Shown here: positions 1 to 12,600 of the stretch, piece after piece
Layout of the letters: each line of letters begins with the position of its first letter
How positions within the stretch are numbered: position 1 is the stretch's first letter
NCBI GenBank assembly: GCA_001579985.1
Contig: LRSR01014122.1
Coordinates: 219,683 to 283,682 of the forward strand
Direction of reading: 5' to 3'
DNA: 64,000 bases
DNA from: Hypsibius dujardini
Lineage: Eukaryota; Tardigrada; Eutardigrada; Parachela; Hypsibiidae
Program-made: the position numbers and the translations under genes
Notes under the pieces: model-generated
What the model saw: the letters and a program-made list of their open reading frames with translations, nothing else
Databases searched by the model: none
What the model was told of the DNA's origin: nothing

Positions 1-1
1 T

Positions 2-1693
2 CCTCGCGGCTCAAATGGAGACATTCGTGAAAATCGGAGGCTCTTCGGACTGCCAAAGCAGCTGAGTTTTGATAGCGCAACTAAAAATGGCAGCTTTGAT
101 CGCAGGCCAAGTTCGCGACCGGCCACTCCGGAATTACGGTGGTACAACAGTGAACGGAGCACTGCGGATCAGGACTTATCCGAAGAACTTGGTAAGTAAT
201 TTGCTTATATATATATATCTTTAAAAATTTCTGGACATTTCTTAGCGGTTCTCTTATTTTTTAGTACAAATACTTGCCCCTTTCGGAAGTGATTCGGAGA
301 ATGAAACTCTTGTACGGCGGAAGGCAAACGACTCGAATCGTTTATACGGCGGACAAGTGTCGTTGTTGTCGAGTTTGGATTGTTACACTAAGCTCGTCTA
401 TCCGCGAACTTCGACGGGACGCGGCGAGCTAAAGGGTGGCCCAATTGACGCACTCATCGTCGAAGCTACCAACTCTACGAAGAAAGATTTTGCTTATCAG
501 GTATGACAGGTTCTATTTTTTGCCTGTATTCGGTTATTAGTCTGACGTACCTGTCACGTTCACAGGAGGCATTCATCACAACATATCGGACGTTTATCTC
601 ATCCGATGAACTCATCGATAAGCTGATGTACCGGTATGGAGTCTTCGCGCATTCAACAGAGCAGCCAGAGAAGACGGCGGCGAGAAACACATTCACACTG
701 CTTCTGCGAGTGGTCGAGGAGCTCTGCATCAGCGAAATATTTCGAACCGGCCTGATTGACATCTTGCTGCAATTCATCCACAAATTGCTAATGGACGGAG
801 AATTGGCCATTGCCCGCTCTTTGAGGCGCAAAATTTTGGACAAGCATGAACTGGATTGGGTAGGCAAGGTACTTTTGTCGTTGCCACAACTGAACTCTCA
901 GTGTATGTTTTTTTAATGACAGAAATCACGCAGTTCTTCGGTTCTTCTGATGACACCGACTCGACGTCAGCGGCGAATCGGATATCTTCTCGATTTCAAA
1001 TCTCAAGATCTAGCTGAGCAAATGACGCTTTTGGACGCTGAACTGCTCTCTCGTATTGAGCTGACAGAGCTGCTGAGCTGGACGAAAGAGCAGTGCGAAG
1101 ATGCCGGCCTGAACTTGTCGCGGTTCACGGAGCACTTTAACAAAGTAAGCTTCTGGGCGAGGACGAGGATTCTTGAACAGCCCGACCAACGGGACCGCGA
1201 AAAATACTTTGCCAAGTTTATGAAAATTATGCGGTGCTTAAGGAAAATGCACAACTTCAATTCCTACCTCGCTATCCTGGCTGCTGTGGATTCTGCGCCT
1301 GTGCGCCGTTTGAGTCACTCCAAAGCCCATCTTGAAGCGCTGAAGGAGCTGGGTGGTCTGATTGACAGTTCGCAATCGTTTCGTGCCTATCGGTCGGCGC
1401 TGGCGCAGATCGAGCCGCCTTGTATTCCCTACATCGGGATCGCACTGCAGGACTTGACGTTTGTCAACGAGAATCCCGACTGGTTGGACGACCACAAGAC
1501 AGTAGTCAACTTTGGGAAACGCTATCAGCAGTATTCGGTTTTGAGTCAGTTGTCTCGGTTTCAAAAGTCCTGTCAATATAATTTTCAGCGGAATGAAAGT
1601 GTAGTACAGCTTTTCAATAATTTTGACAATTTCATGTCGGAAGAGGCCTTGTGGCAGATTTCGGAAGCTATTAGACCAAGGGGTGCAAATTGA
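2..1693 (+). CDS. RAPGEF1: C3G/RAPGEF1-type Rap guanine nucleotide exchange factor, 3' part
   Basis: The product activates Rap GTPases by GDP/GTP exchange downstream of adaptor proteins at the membrane. Visible exons are 2-191, 265-500, 566-868 and 923-1693, joined in frame by GT-AG introns to give 499 residues ending at TGA 1691. The 5' end lies outside the window, so no start and no proline-rich Crk-binding region is seen. The RasGEF N-terminal domain spans about residues 120-240 and includes EAFITTYRTFISSDEL. The CDC25-type catalytic domain spans about 260-495, with LAEQMTLLDAEL, FTEHFNKVSFWAR, NFNSYLAILAAVDSAP, PCIPYIGIALQDLTFV and the closing EEALWQISEAIRPR. These blocks follow vertebrate C3G closely, and other RapGEFs differ in them. 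Between the two domains is a short basic and serine-rich linker. It is transcribed toward PHKA, with about 1.1 kb between the two. Confidence 0.93.
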
Positions 1694-2818
1694 GCCTTGT
1701 TGGTGGATATTTTGTTGACCCGGTTTTTTTGCCATGCGGTGATTCTTGTATGTTTTACGGAGACAACAACGTTCATTAATTAACGTAGCATGATAGTTCA
1801 GGTAAGGTACTTAGTACGCTACACTAACTGGTAAAGCGACTGAACTCAACGAAATTTCTCAAAAGTAGGATGGCTGGGCGGTACTTACAAATCGGAACAG
1901 AGCTGTAACGAATCACGTAATTTTAGCTGTAGAATATCTAGAGCAATGTCACGTGGGTGGGTTGTTTCGGTTGTTTCGAGTGAGGTAGGGATGCCGATTA
2001 CGCAGGCGGTTTGGTTCGGTTATTACGCGGTTCAGATGCTTAACCGGTTAGCTTTTCCCGGTTAAATCTCTAAACCGACCCACGTGGTTCGGTTAAAGTT
2101 CCGAACTGACCCAAGCGGTTTAAACCGGGTTCGGTTTAAACCGGGTTGAACCGCGGTTAACCGGTTCCGTAGTTAAATCAGTGAGAAATACACCATGAGC
2201 CGGCTGCAGTCAATACGTGGAGCTCTCAATAGCTAGAATTCATTCAATTTATTGAAGTAAGCGCGCAATTGCTGCACATTAGTGCCTGAGAATGTTAAGG
2301 TAAACTAGGCGTGCCACCCTTGTGATTAATTGAGTCAATTGCCTGTTCAGACTGAACTTGTTTCTATTTTTACCCGTGAATACGGTTCATAACGGTTTGT
2401 AACGGGTAAACGGTTCGGTTTGACGCGGTTCCAAACGCTAACCGGTTACTTTAAGGCGGTTCGAAACCCTAACCGGTTTAAACGGTTCGGTTTAATTTAA
2501 AAACCGCGTCAGGCGGTTCGGTCCAAACCGCGGTTAAACCGGTTAATCAGCGTAATCGGCATCCCTAGAGTGAGGCATTCGGGATGGTGGTGCCGCAGTC
2601 AGCTGTTCGGTTGACGCAAATTGAGATGTCCACATATGTTATTTTACATGATTGATAGGGTATCTACAATCAAACTTCTTCGTTAAATTGGTTGTGCTTT
2701 CCTGAATTCTTATGAAATGTTGCACTTACAAATGAGAACAGTCTCAACGTGGCAAATGGCAAGGGAGGAGTAATAATAAAGGTGATTCTTCTTTCGTCTG
2801 CGGATCGAATCGGAAAGA
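1694..2818. other. Spacer between RAPGEF1 and PHKA
   Basis: This is 1.1 kb without a supported gene. It should hold the RAPGEF1 3' UTR and the PHKA 5' UTR/promoter. More than half of it is the hAT-type MITE described separately. An in-frame stop at 2783-2785 precedes the PHKA ATG. No clear TATA box or other motif was identified. Confidence 0.6.
1986..2567. mobile_element. Non-autonomous hAT-like MITE, 582 bp, with 8-bp target duplication
   Basis: The element starts TAGGGATGCCGATTACGC and ends with the reverse complement GCGTAATCGGCATCCCTA, an 18-base terminal inverted repeat. It is flanked by a perfect 8-base direct repeat, GAGTGAGG, at 1978-1985 and 2568-2575. An 8-base target duplication plus termini of the form TAGGG/CAGGG is characteristic of the hAT superfamily. 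The inner flanks are built of overlapping AACCGG/GGTTTAAACC words with partial palindromes, around a non-repetitive core at about 2170-2380. No transposase ORF is present. A related sequence ending in ACATCCCTA lies at about 57,660-57,845. Confidence 0.85.
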
Positions 2819-5800
2819 ATGTATTCCCGCTCGGTGTCCGCGACATGGGACGATTCGGAGCGCAACAGTTTATCGGAGAAAATACGGGCGCGTTCCAATT
2901 CAGGCGTGCGTTTAGATTACTACCAGCGAATGGTCTACAAAACAATTCTTAAATATCAGGTCAGTGACTGCACTCCTTGCTTTTGATTGAATGATTGATT
3001 GATTGATTGTGCATTTACTTTTGTATTTGCGCTTGACACATTGTGTGCAAGGGGTATTTTTGTTTGCAGGACCCAGTTACCGGTTTATTCCCTGGTTCTT
3101 GCACTCCGGAGTCCAAGGAGTCATGGGTGAGAGACAATGTCTATGCGATTCTCTCGGTGTGGGCACTCTCCTTAGCCAATCGCAAGAACTCTGACTTGGA
3201 CGAGGACCGTGCCAAGAGTTACGAGCTGCAGCAGGTCAGTATTCCCGATTACTTAATCGTTTGAATGATTGATTGGACAGGAGGGTAGTTGACAATGAAC
3301 GAATTTTCGGGAAAGTTTCTGTATTGATTGAGTTTACGTATTTAGTCAAGTTCAGAAGTGCTATTAACTTTATTAATTGTTTATAGCGTTGCATAAAAAA
3401 TATGCGTAGCATCCTGACCTGCTTGATTAAGCAAGCGGACAAAGTGGAGCGCTTCAAGAAGACTCAATCACCGGCCGACTCCCTCCACGCCAAGTACGGG
3501 ATCCGTTCCCTCAAAACGACTGTTGGCGATTCCGAGTATGGACATTTGCAACTGGATGCCATCTCCCTCTTCATTTTAATTCTTGCTCAAATGACTGCTT
3601 CAGGTCAGTTTTTGATTAATCTATTATGCCATGACTATCTTGTATTATGGTTATTTGTATGTTATCAGGAGTCCAAATCATTTACACATTGGATGAAGTG
3701 GCTTTTATTCAAAATCTCGTCTTCTACATTGAGGCGGCCTATCGAACTCCGGTAAGATGATGCCGTGCCGTGGCGTGAGTAAGGAAAGACAAGGCCAACG
3801 TTTTATGTGCTCCCACTTGTCAGGATTATGGTGTCTGGGAGAGGGGAGATAAAACAAACCATGGCCAAACGGAACTAAACTCCTCTTCCATCGGAATGTC
3901 CAAGGCTGCATTGGAAGCCATCAACGACCTCGACCTGTTTGGGGCTAAAGGAGGCCCGGCAAGCGTTATCCACTGCATTCCCGACGAAACTCAAAAATGC
4001 TCGGTAAAATATTAGCCTCTCTTGACATTAAGATATTTTTCGGGGAAGGAGAGTCTTGATTTGCTTTGACAGGCGGTACTGCAGTCGATGTTGCCGCGTG
4101 AATCCAACTCAAAGGAAGTGGACGCCGCCCTGTTAGGCATAATAGGCTATCCTGCTTTCGCTGTCGAAGATGCCGACTTGCTCAACTTGACACGGCAGAC
4201 ACTAGTTGATAAACTCCAGGTTAGTATTATTGTTTTTATCTTGTTGGGGCAACTTTTATTTGCCAAATTTGTAGGGAAGATACGGACTGAGACGGTTCTT
4301 ACGGGACGGCTACCGAACCAGTAAGGAGGACTCGCATCGTCTGCACTACCAGCCATGGGAGCTGAAAGCCTTCGAAAACATTGAGTGCGAGTGGCCAATG
4401 TTCTTCTGCTACCTCATGCTGGACGCCATGTTCAGCGGCAACACGGAGATGGGTAAGAGAACTTGTTGACTACTTTCTTTTCCTACTGTAGCGCTTAGTG
4501 AATGTTGCTTGATTTTAGCTGATGAATACTGGGATGCGCTGGAGGAAGTAGTTGTGCGCACGGACGATGGACTCAAATTATTGCCGGAGATGTACGCGGT
4601 TCCTCAAGATAAGGTTAGTCCCTTTTCTCACCCCTATTTTCATAATCTTGCCAAGTTTCTTGTGGACCCTGCAGATTGACGCGGAGTATCTAGAGCCGCA
4701 TTCACAGGATCGTGTGCATATTGGGCGACTCCCGTTTTTGTGGGGCCAGTCGCTTTATATTCTCTGTTGCTTGATCAAAGAGGTAAAATATTTTATGCTT
4801 TTGCTGGACTGGTAACCTTACCTGGTTGTACCGATAAAGATAGCTTCATTGGTTGTGGAATCTGCGACAGTTATTCTGGAAAGTTTACTGGTGCTATCCT
4901 TTGTAGGGATTTGTTGCTTGCGGAGAGATTGATCCGCTTTGTCGGCGCTACGTGACGGAGAAGAAGCCTGACATTGTCGTTCAAGGTACAGACAGCAACA
5001 ATTTGGTCTGACCACGACTCTCTTCTTCTGTAACTTGTTTCCTTGAGCTCTCTCCTTTTGGTAGTCGTGATCCTCGCTGAGAACGATGTCGTGAAGGAAA
5101 AGGCCCGACAGAATGGGATCGAGATACAAACGATACAAACGGCTAGACCGGTGGAAGTTTATCCAGCTCGTGTGCTCAGCTACATCTACGGCCAATTGGG
5201 TACACGTACTACTGTATTACTATCTTTTCACATTTATAGTTAAGAACGAAAATTATTCCCTCCGCGCTCCAGGCAAAAGCTGGAAACTTGGCCTCTCCGG
5301 TCGCCCTTCGCATGAAGTGGGCACTCTCAGTACAAGCACCTTGTACCAGTTGCACGATCGAGTTATTGCCTTCACACCGCAGGTACGCGTGCATTCTCGC
5401 ATTGAAACTCGGGTCAGTTTTTCCTTCTTTTCCTTTTAATCACAAGTTCCATTTTTTCACAGTTCTTGGATCAAGAATACTTTTACTTGGCTACGGATAC
5501 GAATCTTCTCATCGACATGTTTCGCACAGACATCTCCTTCCTCAAATCTAACTGGCGCATGTTGGGCCGGCCAACCGTTATCCTAGAGATCAGCGAAAGG
5601 TCCTTTGAAGGTTTGCGCAACTTATTGTCTGTCGAAAGCCCTACTGAGTTGAATCTGTATTCAGGTATGTATCGTTTATTAGAAGATGGAAAATTGAATC
5701 CTGCGTTTGCTGCCACTTACCGCAAGTGCCGAACCGGGTACCTGCACGGAGCTCGGTAAGAAGAAGCGTTTGGCGTGACTCGGAACTGCTAAAACTGATT

Positions 5801-8800
5801 GTTTGCTCTCTATGTAGCGTGATGCTTGGGACGTTAAATGAATTCCTCAACACATCGTGCATGTATACGCTACAGTTCCTCGGCGCCTCCACCGATTCCG
5901 GCAAAGTGAAGAAAAGTAAGACAAGACTCTCATTGAAACCGTTGCATGGGCTGGCGCGGAAGTTGCTTAATTCATTGCTGGGGTCTAGGCGGAGAAAAAG
6001 ATGTACGAAACTACATCGATCTGCTGCTGCTCCAAAAACAAGCGGCCAATAAGGCCCAGTTACCGTCTAGTCGTAGCAACAAACGGGACGCCCCGAAGCG
6101 TCGCCTGTCGCGTGACTTGCGCTCTCGTGCCGGCTCAGTGGTCGGTATCATCCGGCGTACCCGGTCGATTCAAGTCGACACCACCGATCCGGGTATGATC
6201 AACATTCGCTCCCGACAGTCTTCCGGTGAGTAGTTCCGGCCATTGACCATTGTATTTGTCATTGTCCATTGTCCATTTATACTTTTTCCTGTTTTTCAGG
6301 TGATGGGTTGGATCAGATGGGGCTGCCGTCGCCGTCGGGGCCACCTCAACCAGAATTATTTTATTCGGCACCGGTGGACCGACCCATTTTTACGCAGTCA
6401 CCCAGTGTGGATGAATTTCCGGAAGTGGAAGTACCGGAACTGTTGGATATGCTGAAGCAGACGGAATCTCTGGGTGAACAGGCTGAGATTATTCACTATT
6501 TGTATCTGACCAAGTAAGTGCGTTTCGAATATATCGAGTGTTGGTAAGATTTAACCGATATTTTGACGGCAGAGGCTTAAACTGGGACACCCGCATTTCG
6601 AGCCGCGGTGGCTCGGTTCGTGTCACTGTCGCTGACTTAGTCAAGGAGCTCTATGATAAATCTTGCCAAACTAAGAAATGGTGGCTAGTCAGGCATTCCG
6701 CCGGAATGCTGGATAAGCGCGTCGAGGATCTAGCTCGGGTACGGTAATCGGCATCGCTTGTTCAATACTGCTTTTTTCAATCTTATTTATTGAGACAGGC
6801 TGTGTCGGACTTGCTTGTCCACCAAAAGCAAATCACGGTTGGAATGCCTTCGGACTCGGAGGTCACAATCACGCGGTTCGTATTCAATGTTCAATCCATT
6901 TTATTAAACCAAGGTCCCTCCTAGTAGCTCATAAACTACAATGTATGTTGTTTCTCTTCAGCCCTTTACCGCCAGAGGAATTGCAAACGTTGATTCGGGG
7001 TGCCTACAAGAAGGACAACAGCACCGCCATGCTAACTCAAGTACCTTGGCCTGAGGGAGAGCTTACATCGCGTTACCACTACATTGAAGGAATTAATTTT
7101 TCTTGTAGGAACTTCTGATGTATCTGGCAATGTTCGTTCGCACTGAACCGGATCTTTTCCACGACCTTCTTCGGCTACGAATTGGTCTAATTATTCAAAT
7201 CATGGCTGCTGAACTAGCCAGAGCCCTAAAGTGCAAAGGTAATTCATAATTCCGTACACGGTACTTTTCATTTCTCCCTGACATGAATTTGGATTTTCGG
7301 GGTTTAATTAGGTCCGGAAGCGTCAGAGTACTTGTTGAATCTCAGCCCATATGAAATGAAAATGCTCCTCCATCACATTCTGAGTGGGAAGGAAATCGGC
7401 GTCCGTGAAGGCGACGGAGCGATTGGGGAGGAAAATGCAGTGCTGACGGTAGCGCCACTTTTGCAGAAAAATCGACGCTCCGGCATCGCTAGACTCCGAA
7501 AATCAATTCAACTTAGTGTAAGTAAGGGGCCGATCAACCAACTACCTTTCAGCCAATCGATTTTATGGTTGAGATTTTCTTTTCCTCTTCTTATTTCAGG
7601 CAAACGAAAATCTCATGCAAATCTTCAACCAAGGAAGGCTCTCTACGGTCAATGGCTTACTAAGTGGGACCGGTGACGGTGGTGCTGATGGAGATTCTGG
7701 TTCGGAAGATTTACCCGAAAAAACTGGACGGTGGCTACGACGAAGACGCTTGGACGGGGCCTTAAATCGGCTGCCGAAAGATTTTTATCCACGTATCTGG
7801 CGGTTACTCGAAAAGGTAATGCCCCAAAAACCTGTGGAAGTTCTCTTTTCAATGTACTGTATATGAATGGGCCTCCTTTAGTCTCAAGGATTGCATGTCG
7901 CTGATATGTTCCTCAGCCCCACGTTAACTAACGAGGTACGGATATGGAACAACAGAAGAGACAAATATAACCGGCCACGCATTTGATTAATCTTCCAGAT
8001 GACTCCCGGGGAATTAAAGTTTGCTCTTCATGTGGAGAATATTCTTTCGACAGTTTCTCAGCCAGAATATCGACAACTTTTGCTAGAAGCGCTGATGGTT
8101 CTCACTATGCTGGTCAGAAAAGCGTCATTAGACCTTGAAAATAGTACGGTAGGTAGATATGTGCTCTTACCTCAAAATAATCTCTCTATTTTCACAGGTG
8201 GAGTACGAACCGAAATGTACCTTTACTAAGCCTTTCTACATCAAATCACTCGTTCGGACGGCATATCAGTTATTCCTGACCGATCAGGTTGCCGGGAATG
8301 GGGACGGTACGATGTGCTGCGCAGTGGAATTGGGTGGTAGTGATGCGCAACATGACACTGCCCGTTGTGGCGGGGCCGCCGGGATATGTTTGCACTTTTA
8401 CGACAGCGCTCCCAGTGGACGGTAAAAAATAATAAGCCATGTAGAACAGAGACAAAACCCGCGACAGCAACCAACCGATGGCTCGCTGCACTGCAATAGG
8501 ATATACTAGTACAGTACAGTACAGTAGTATTTTCCTGATTACATGTGTGAACGGCTACCGTATTCCCCCGATCTCAAGGAACAGTTAAGCCCACCCCCTC
8601 CAGTCATCGGTTGACTGTTCAATTGGATTCACTGTGTCGTGATTGGTTGAAATTTAAGAGCAACGTGGCAGCGATTGATTGATTAAGTGGAATTTCTTGA
8701 CGCAGACATTGAATCAGTTGATTGATTGATTGTAGGTAAACAAAAGCAAACGGTGATGAACAGATAAGATCCGGGGTGGATCAAATTAACTGGTAGGGCA

Positions 8801-9105
8801 AAAAAGTGTCCCTTGAGATCGGGGGAAAACGGTAAGAAACGGATTTAATTTTATCCACCGCCAGTCTCTGTTTCATAATTTTGTTTTTCGTCATTGTTTT
8901 ATACGTTATAGAGCAGTTATTTTTTGCCTTGCAGCTACGGTACCATGACGTATTTATGCAGAGCGGCTGCAATGGTGAGATGTATAATTTCGTCTTCGTG
9001 CTCATCAATGGCTTGTTTTGTTCATATGGATTTCCTTTTTAGGAACTACCCATGCATATCCCCACCTCATCGACTGACGGACAGTTGGAATGCAACGTTT
9101 CGTGA
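2819..9105 (+). CDS. PHKA: Phosphorylase b kinase regulatory subunit alpha
   Basis: This is the regulatory alpha subunit of the (alpha beta gamma delta)4 phosphorylase kinase, which activates glycogen phosphorylase in the cytosol. I model 27 exons totalling 3,918 bases, or 1,305 residues; vertebrate PHKA1/2 are about 1,220-1,235. The start is ATG 2819, the first Met after an in-frame stop at 2783. The N-terminal glucoamylase-like domain is intact, with [49 protein letters not shown] and [12 protein letters not shown]. The C-terminal part has [23 protein letters not shown] sequence ([11 protein letters not shown] about 60% into exon 22), [17 protein letters not shown] and [18 protein letters not shown]. 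The last exon, 9043-9105, ends CNVS, a CaaX box. Vertebrate alpha and beta subunits are farnesylated at such a box. The exon between 6300 and 6513 encodes the less conserved hinge. The intron at 8422-8934 is unusually long because it carries a TA-flanked MITE. Confidence 0.95.
8558..8832. mobile_element. TA-flanked MITE, copy 1, inside the PHKA intron
   Basis: The terminal inverted repeat of about 28 bases reads CCGTATTCCCCCGATCTCAA at the left end. The right end, at about 8805-8832, is its reverse complement with few mismatches. A TA dinucleotide flanks each end (8556-8557 and 8833-8834), as expected of the Tc1/mariner superfamily. The element is 275 bases long and has no ORF. Termini and internal words (CCACCCCC; GTTCAATT...TTCACT; GTGATTGG) match the copy at 15,097-15,373 in RALGAPB, so this is a dispersed family. 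It lies wholly within the intron and leaves the splice sites intact. Confidence 0.82.
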
Positions 9106-9626
9106 TTCAAACGCGGTTCAACCAATCTGGTTCACTTTGTCGAGTAATACTTACTAGAATTGTCGCATTATTCTCTAGGATTTTAAGAAACTTGTGTTTG
9201 AGCTTTTCGTTTTTAACTCATCTTATTCGCCGGAGCTTGGTACTTAACGGGCATTTGCACCATTATAGCACATTCGTCAAAGAGTTATTATTGTCTAAGT
9301 TTAAATTATATCACACTTCTCAGGGGGACCATGCGGCACATAAAACAAATGCATGCAAGACTGATTAATTGCGCTCTTTTTCGGTGCAGTGACGCGGACC
9401 GATTTCTTCTGCTACTGTATAAGAGCACCTGATTTTTTTCTACGGTAGGGGTTAATTAATTTTGTTTGTTTCGTAATTTATTTCAAACCAAACACAACTT
9501 CCAAATTAATAATGATGCTTCAGAATAATCGACTGAAAGGTACCGGTAAAGTTATCGTATTCATCTGCACGGTCGGAGCCAACTATCACAGAAACCAAAC
9601 AGGCTATGAACCCCAGGTTGAGTCTG
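9106..9626. other. Convergent spacer between PHKA and RALGAPB
   Basis: These 521 bases lie between two convergent stop codons and should hold both 3' UTRs. On the minus strand an AATAAA (plus-strand tttatt, 9477-9482) lies about 145 bases beyond the RALGAPB stop and could be its polyadenylation signal. On the plus strand only a weak ATAAA-type word near 9341 was seen. No other feature was recognised. Confidence 0.5.
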
Positions 9627-12600
9627 TCACGCTCCGCACTGCAAAGCGGTTGGATATATCCTGTATCTGATTTCTTCGACGAATTTGGCCCGGGGCATAG
9701 CTGAAATGAAGTCGTTTAATCTCTTTTCCAGTGAGCGCTCCTGAGTCCGATTAACGGGTCATTTCTAAGGGAAACTAAACGGCAAAACTCACCTCTCTAG
9801 AGCCAGCCGTTTTCGGGTAAAAAGATTGACTACACAGTCCGTGATCAAGGTGCCGAGAAGGGCGTGGGACAGTATCACACCGTTGACTAGCGGTATCGCC
9901 GCCAGCAATCTGCAACGCCATAAGGAAAGACGGATGACACCTTGAAAAGCAGTGTCTTAAAGAAGTCTATAAAGTTTTACGGGTTTCCATCCATATTCCG
10001 TAGTCGAATTTCATATAAGCCATGCGCTGCGGGATAGATATAAATGATTCGGTATTCGAAGGATGCGTTGGACGCATCCAGGTGATCTTCCTCGTTGTGC
10101 CACTTCCAGTACAGCCGCTCCATGTCCAACTTTCTTAGCGCTTCCGCTGTTCAACAAAAAAAGACTTCGTAATTGGATTAATCAGGAAAATTGTGCTAAA
10201 ATTTGAAAAGTTACCAGCAGGGAAAACAAATTCATCTCGGAAACTATCCATCCAAACAAAGAGGCAGAGAAATCGCGGTTCCGGTGGCGGAGCATGTTTG
10301 CGTGGACGGAGCGGTACTGATTTCGCGTCTGCCACCGAGTCAACATCGTCAACAGAATAGCTTCGCAGTTTGTTCGGTTTGGGAATGTGACTCTTGACAA
10401 AGGGAAAGTCCACGTCTTCCAGGTAGCTTCCTGTGGCAACGCACAAGTGTCAAATGTTCATTCAAGGATGCCCACGTAAAACTTGCACGTGGAATATCGT
10501 TAATCACCGGTGGAGGAGAGCGAAGGCGCTGAGTCCCGTTTCTTCATACTTGCTGAGGATGGGGCAATTATCCCAAGTTCATGTGAAACCGACGATCGGA
10601 GGAGGCACAAGTCTTCCCCATCCAGACAGGAAATATCAACTAAAACGTACGATGATTATCAAACAATAACGTCAACTGAATGGTCTGCTTACTGTCTAAC
10701 AAAACTGACCTTTTCCCTCATAAGCAGAACACGGCTGCCGGTTCATAACGTCGGCAACCTTGATAGGCCACGCCAAAGACTTCAAAAATCTAATGTAATC
10801 CTGACTGCATGTGGTTAAATTATCCTAAAACCACCCACATTTTAATTTAATTTCTTCCCGCCAAATAAAACTAAGAAAGGAACGTACCCCATTTCTTAAA
10901 ATCTCCTCGATCGAATGATCATCGCGACCGACGTAGAAGCTAAAGACCCAATCCAGTGGCCGAATGGATATCCGATCCAAATCGGATAAGGCCAGTCGTA
11001 GCCCGGCGTTCTTGTGGTCCAGCTGAACGGTAGAAGGGGCGAGCTGGCTACTCGTCACGGAAGAGAGTGGTGTGGGAGGCTTCAAGCCCAGATGCGCCAA
11101 CACCTGAGATACCACGATATCCTCCCCATCCCTGCACAGAATAAGAGGACAAACAGTCCTAGCGCAGAAATAGACAGGCGATCTACTTACGTAGTCGGAA
11201 GAGCGGACGAGGCGACAACGAAAGGCGGCACGTACGGCTGGAATGATTTGGCATCAGGCAGGGTAAAGGCAATTTCAGTCTCAATACGATCGAATGCCTC
11301 GAGGAAGTCATTAATCTCCTTCTCCTTCTTTTCGTTCTTCTTCATCACATCGTCAAATGTCGGAAGCATGTTGTCGCTGCGATAGCACGGAACAGATTAT
11401 GCATTTAGTGACCATATATAAATAAATGTCTATTGTTAAAATTTCTTTCGTTGATTTGTGTTTGACTATTTCACCATCACCAAACTCACGCTTTGCATTT
11501 CTCAATGTTTTTATAACCGGGAATCTCATTCCGGAACGCGACAAAGTCCCAATCGACTTCTTCGGCGATCCGATTCCTCTTCGCAGACTGTTCCTGCTCT
11601 GTCTTGATCAGATTCACTGGATGAGGATGTTCCCCGTTAACGGAGACAGGCGATGCCGCAAACAGCACTTTAGACGCAACCGTTCGGACGAATTTCATAT
11701 GGTAAGCTCGCCGGCACGAGAGAGACCGTTCAACGATGAAGGTTTCTCCATTGGCGCCGGAAGAACAGAGTACACCTAATAAAGCGGAGGAGCCGTCGAT
11801 TGTGAAATAATGAAATTGACGATTATCGGTCGCCGCATCCGCGTATTTAAGGATGCATTCCTCGTCAACAAGATTGTCCAGGTATTGGAAGGCTCCGGGA
11901 TCGTTGGAGCATCCAACAAATTCGAACAGGGTGAGCTGGACTAATTCAGCCATCTCTCTGACGCGTGCTGATAAGGCACTGGCCGGCTAAAAGGAAAAAT
12001 AAAATTTAAACAATTTCATAGATTTTGCTTATATTTGTTTGAATGTGTATTGCCTGTGAATTGACTTCCACGGACCTGCATCGTCTTTAACGTCTTGGTG
12101 GTCCTGACTCCCGTTAAGCCAGTCTCACTCACATCCGCAATCATGGTAAGTACTTCGCTCTCCTGCAACATTGACGGCCATTCCAGCATCCATGCTGTCA
12201 AGCAATGATACGCCACGATGATTTTGTTGTGCAGATCCTTGGAATGCGCTCGCGAGGGTTTCTGCGCTTGATCCTGAATGTAACGACAGATCGCCATGAT
12301 GACCAGCTTGGTCGTAGTCTGGTCCAACAACTTTGTGCTATATCGCGCGCAGGTGTGAAGAAATTCTAGGCAAGCGTAGGACAAGATGCTGTCTTGCGGC
12401 CAGAGGACAGAGTTGAGGAGATGCGTCATGGCGATGAAGATTTTGCTGCCGTTGGTGAAACGAACATCTTTCCACAAAGACAATTTCCCTGTTTAAAAAA
12501 ATGCAATGAGCAGCCGTTTACCTTATCAACTTACCGGTACTTTCCTCCAGGGATGATTCCACACAGGGATGCACAAAGAGGGTGTAGAGGCATCCAAGGA

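Noticed and set aside
2100-2560. Treating the AACCGG-rich stretch as a simple satellite
   Set aside because: The 18-base TIRs and perfect 8-base target duplication show it is the interior of a transposon.
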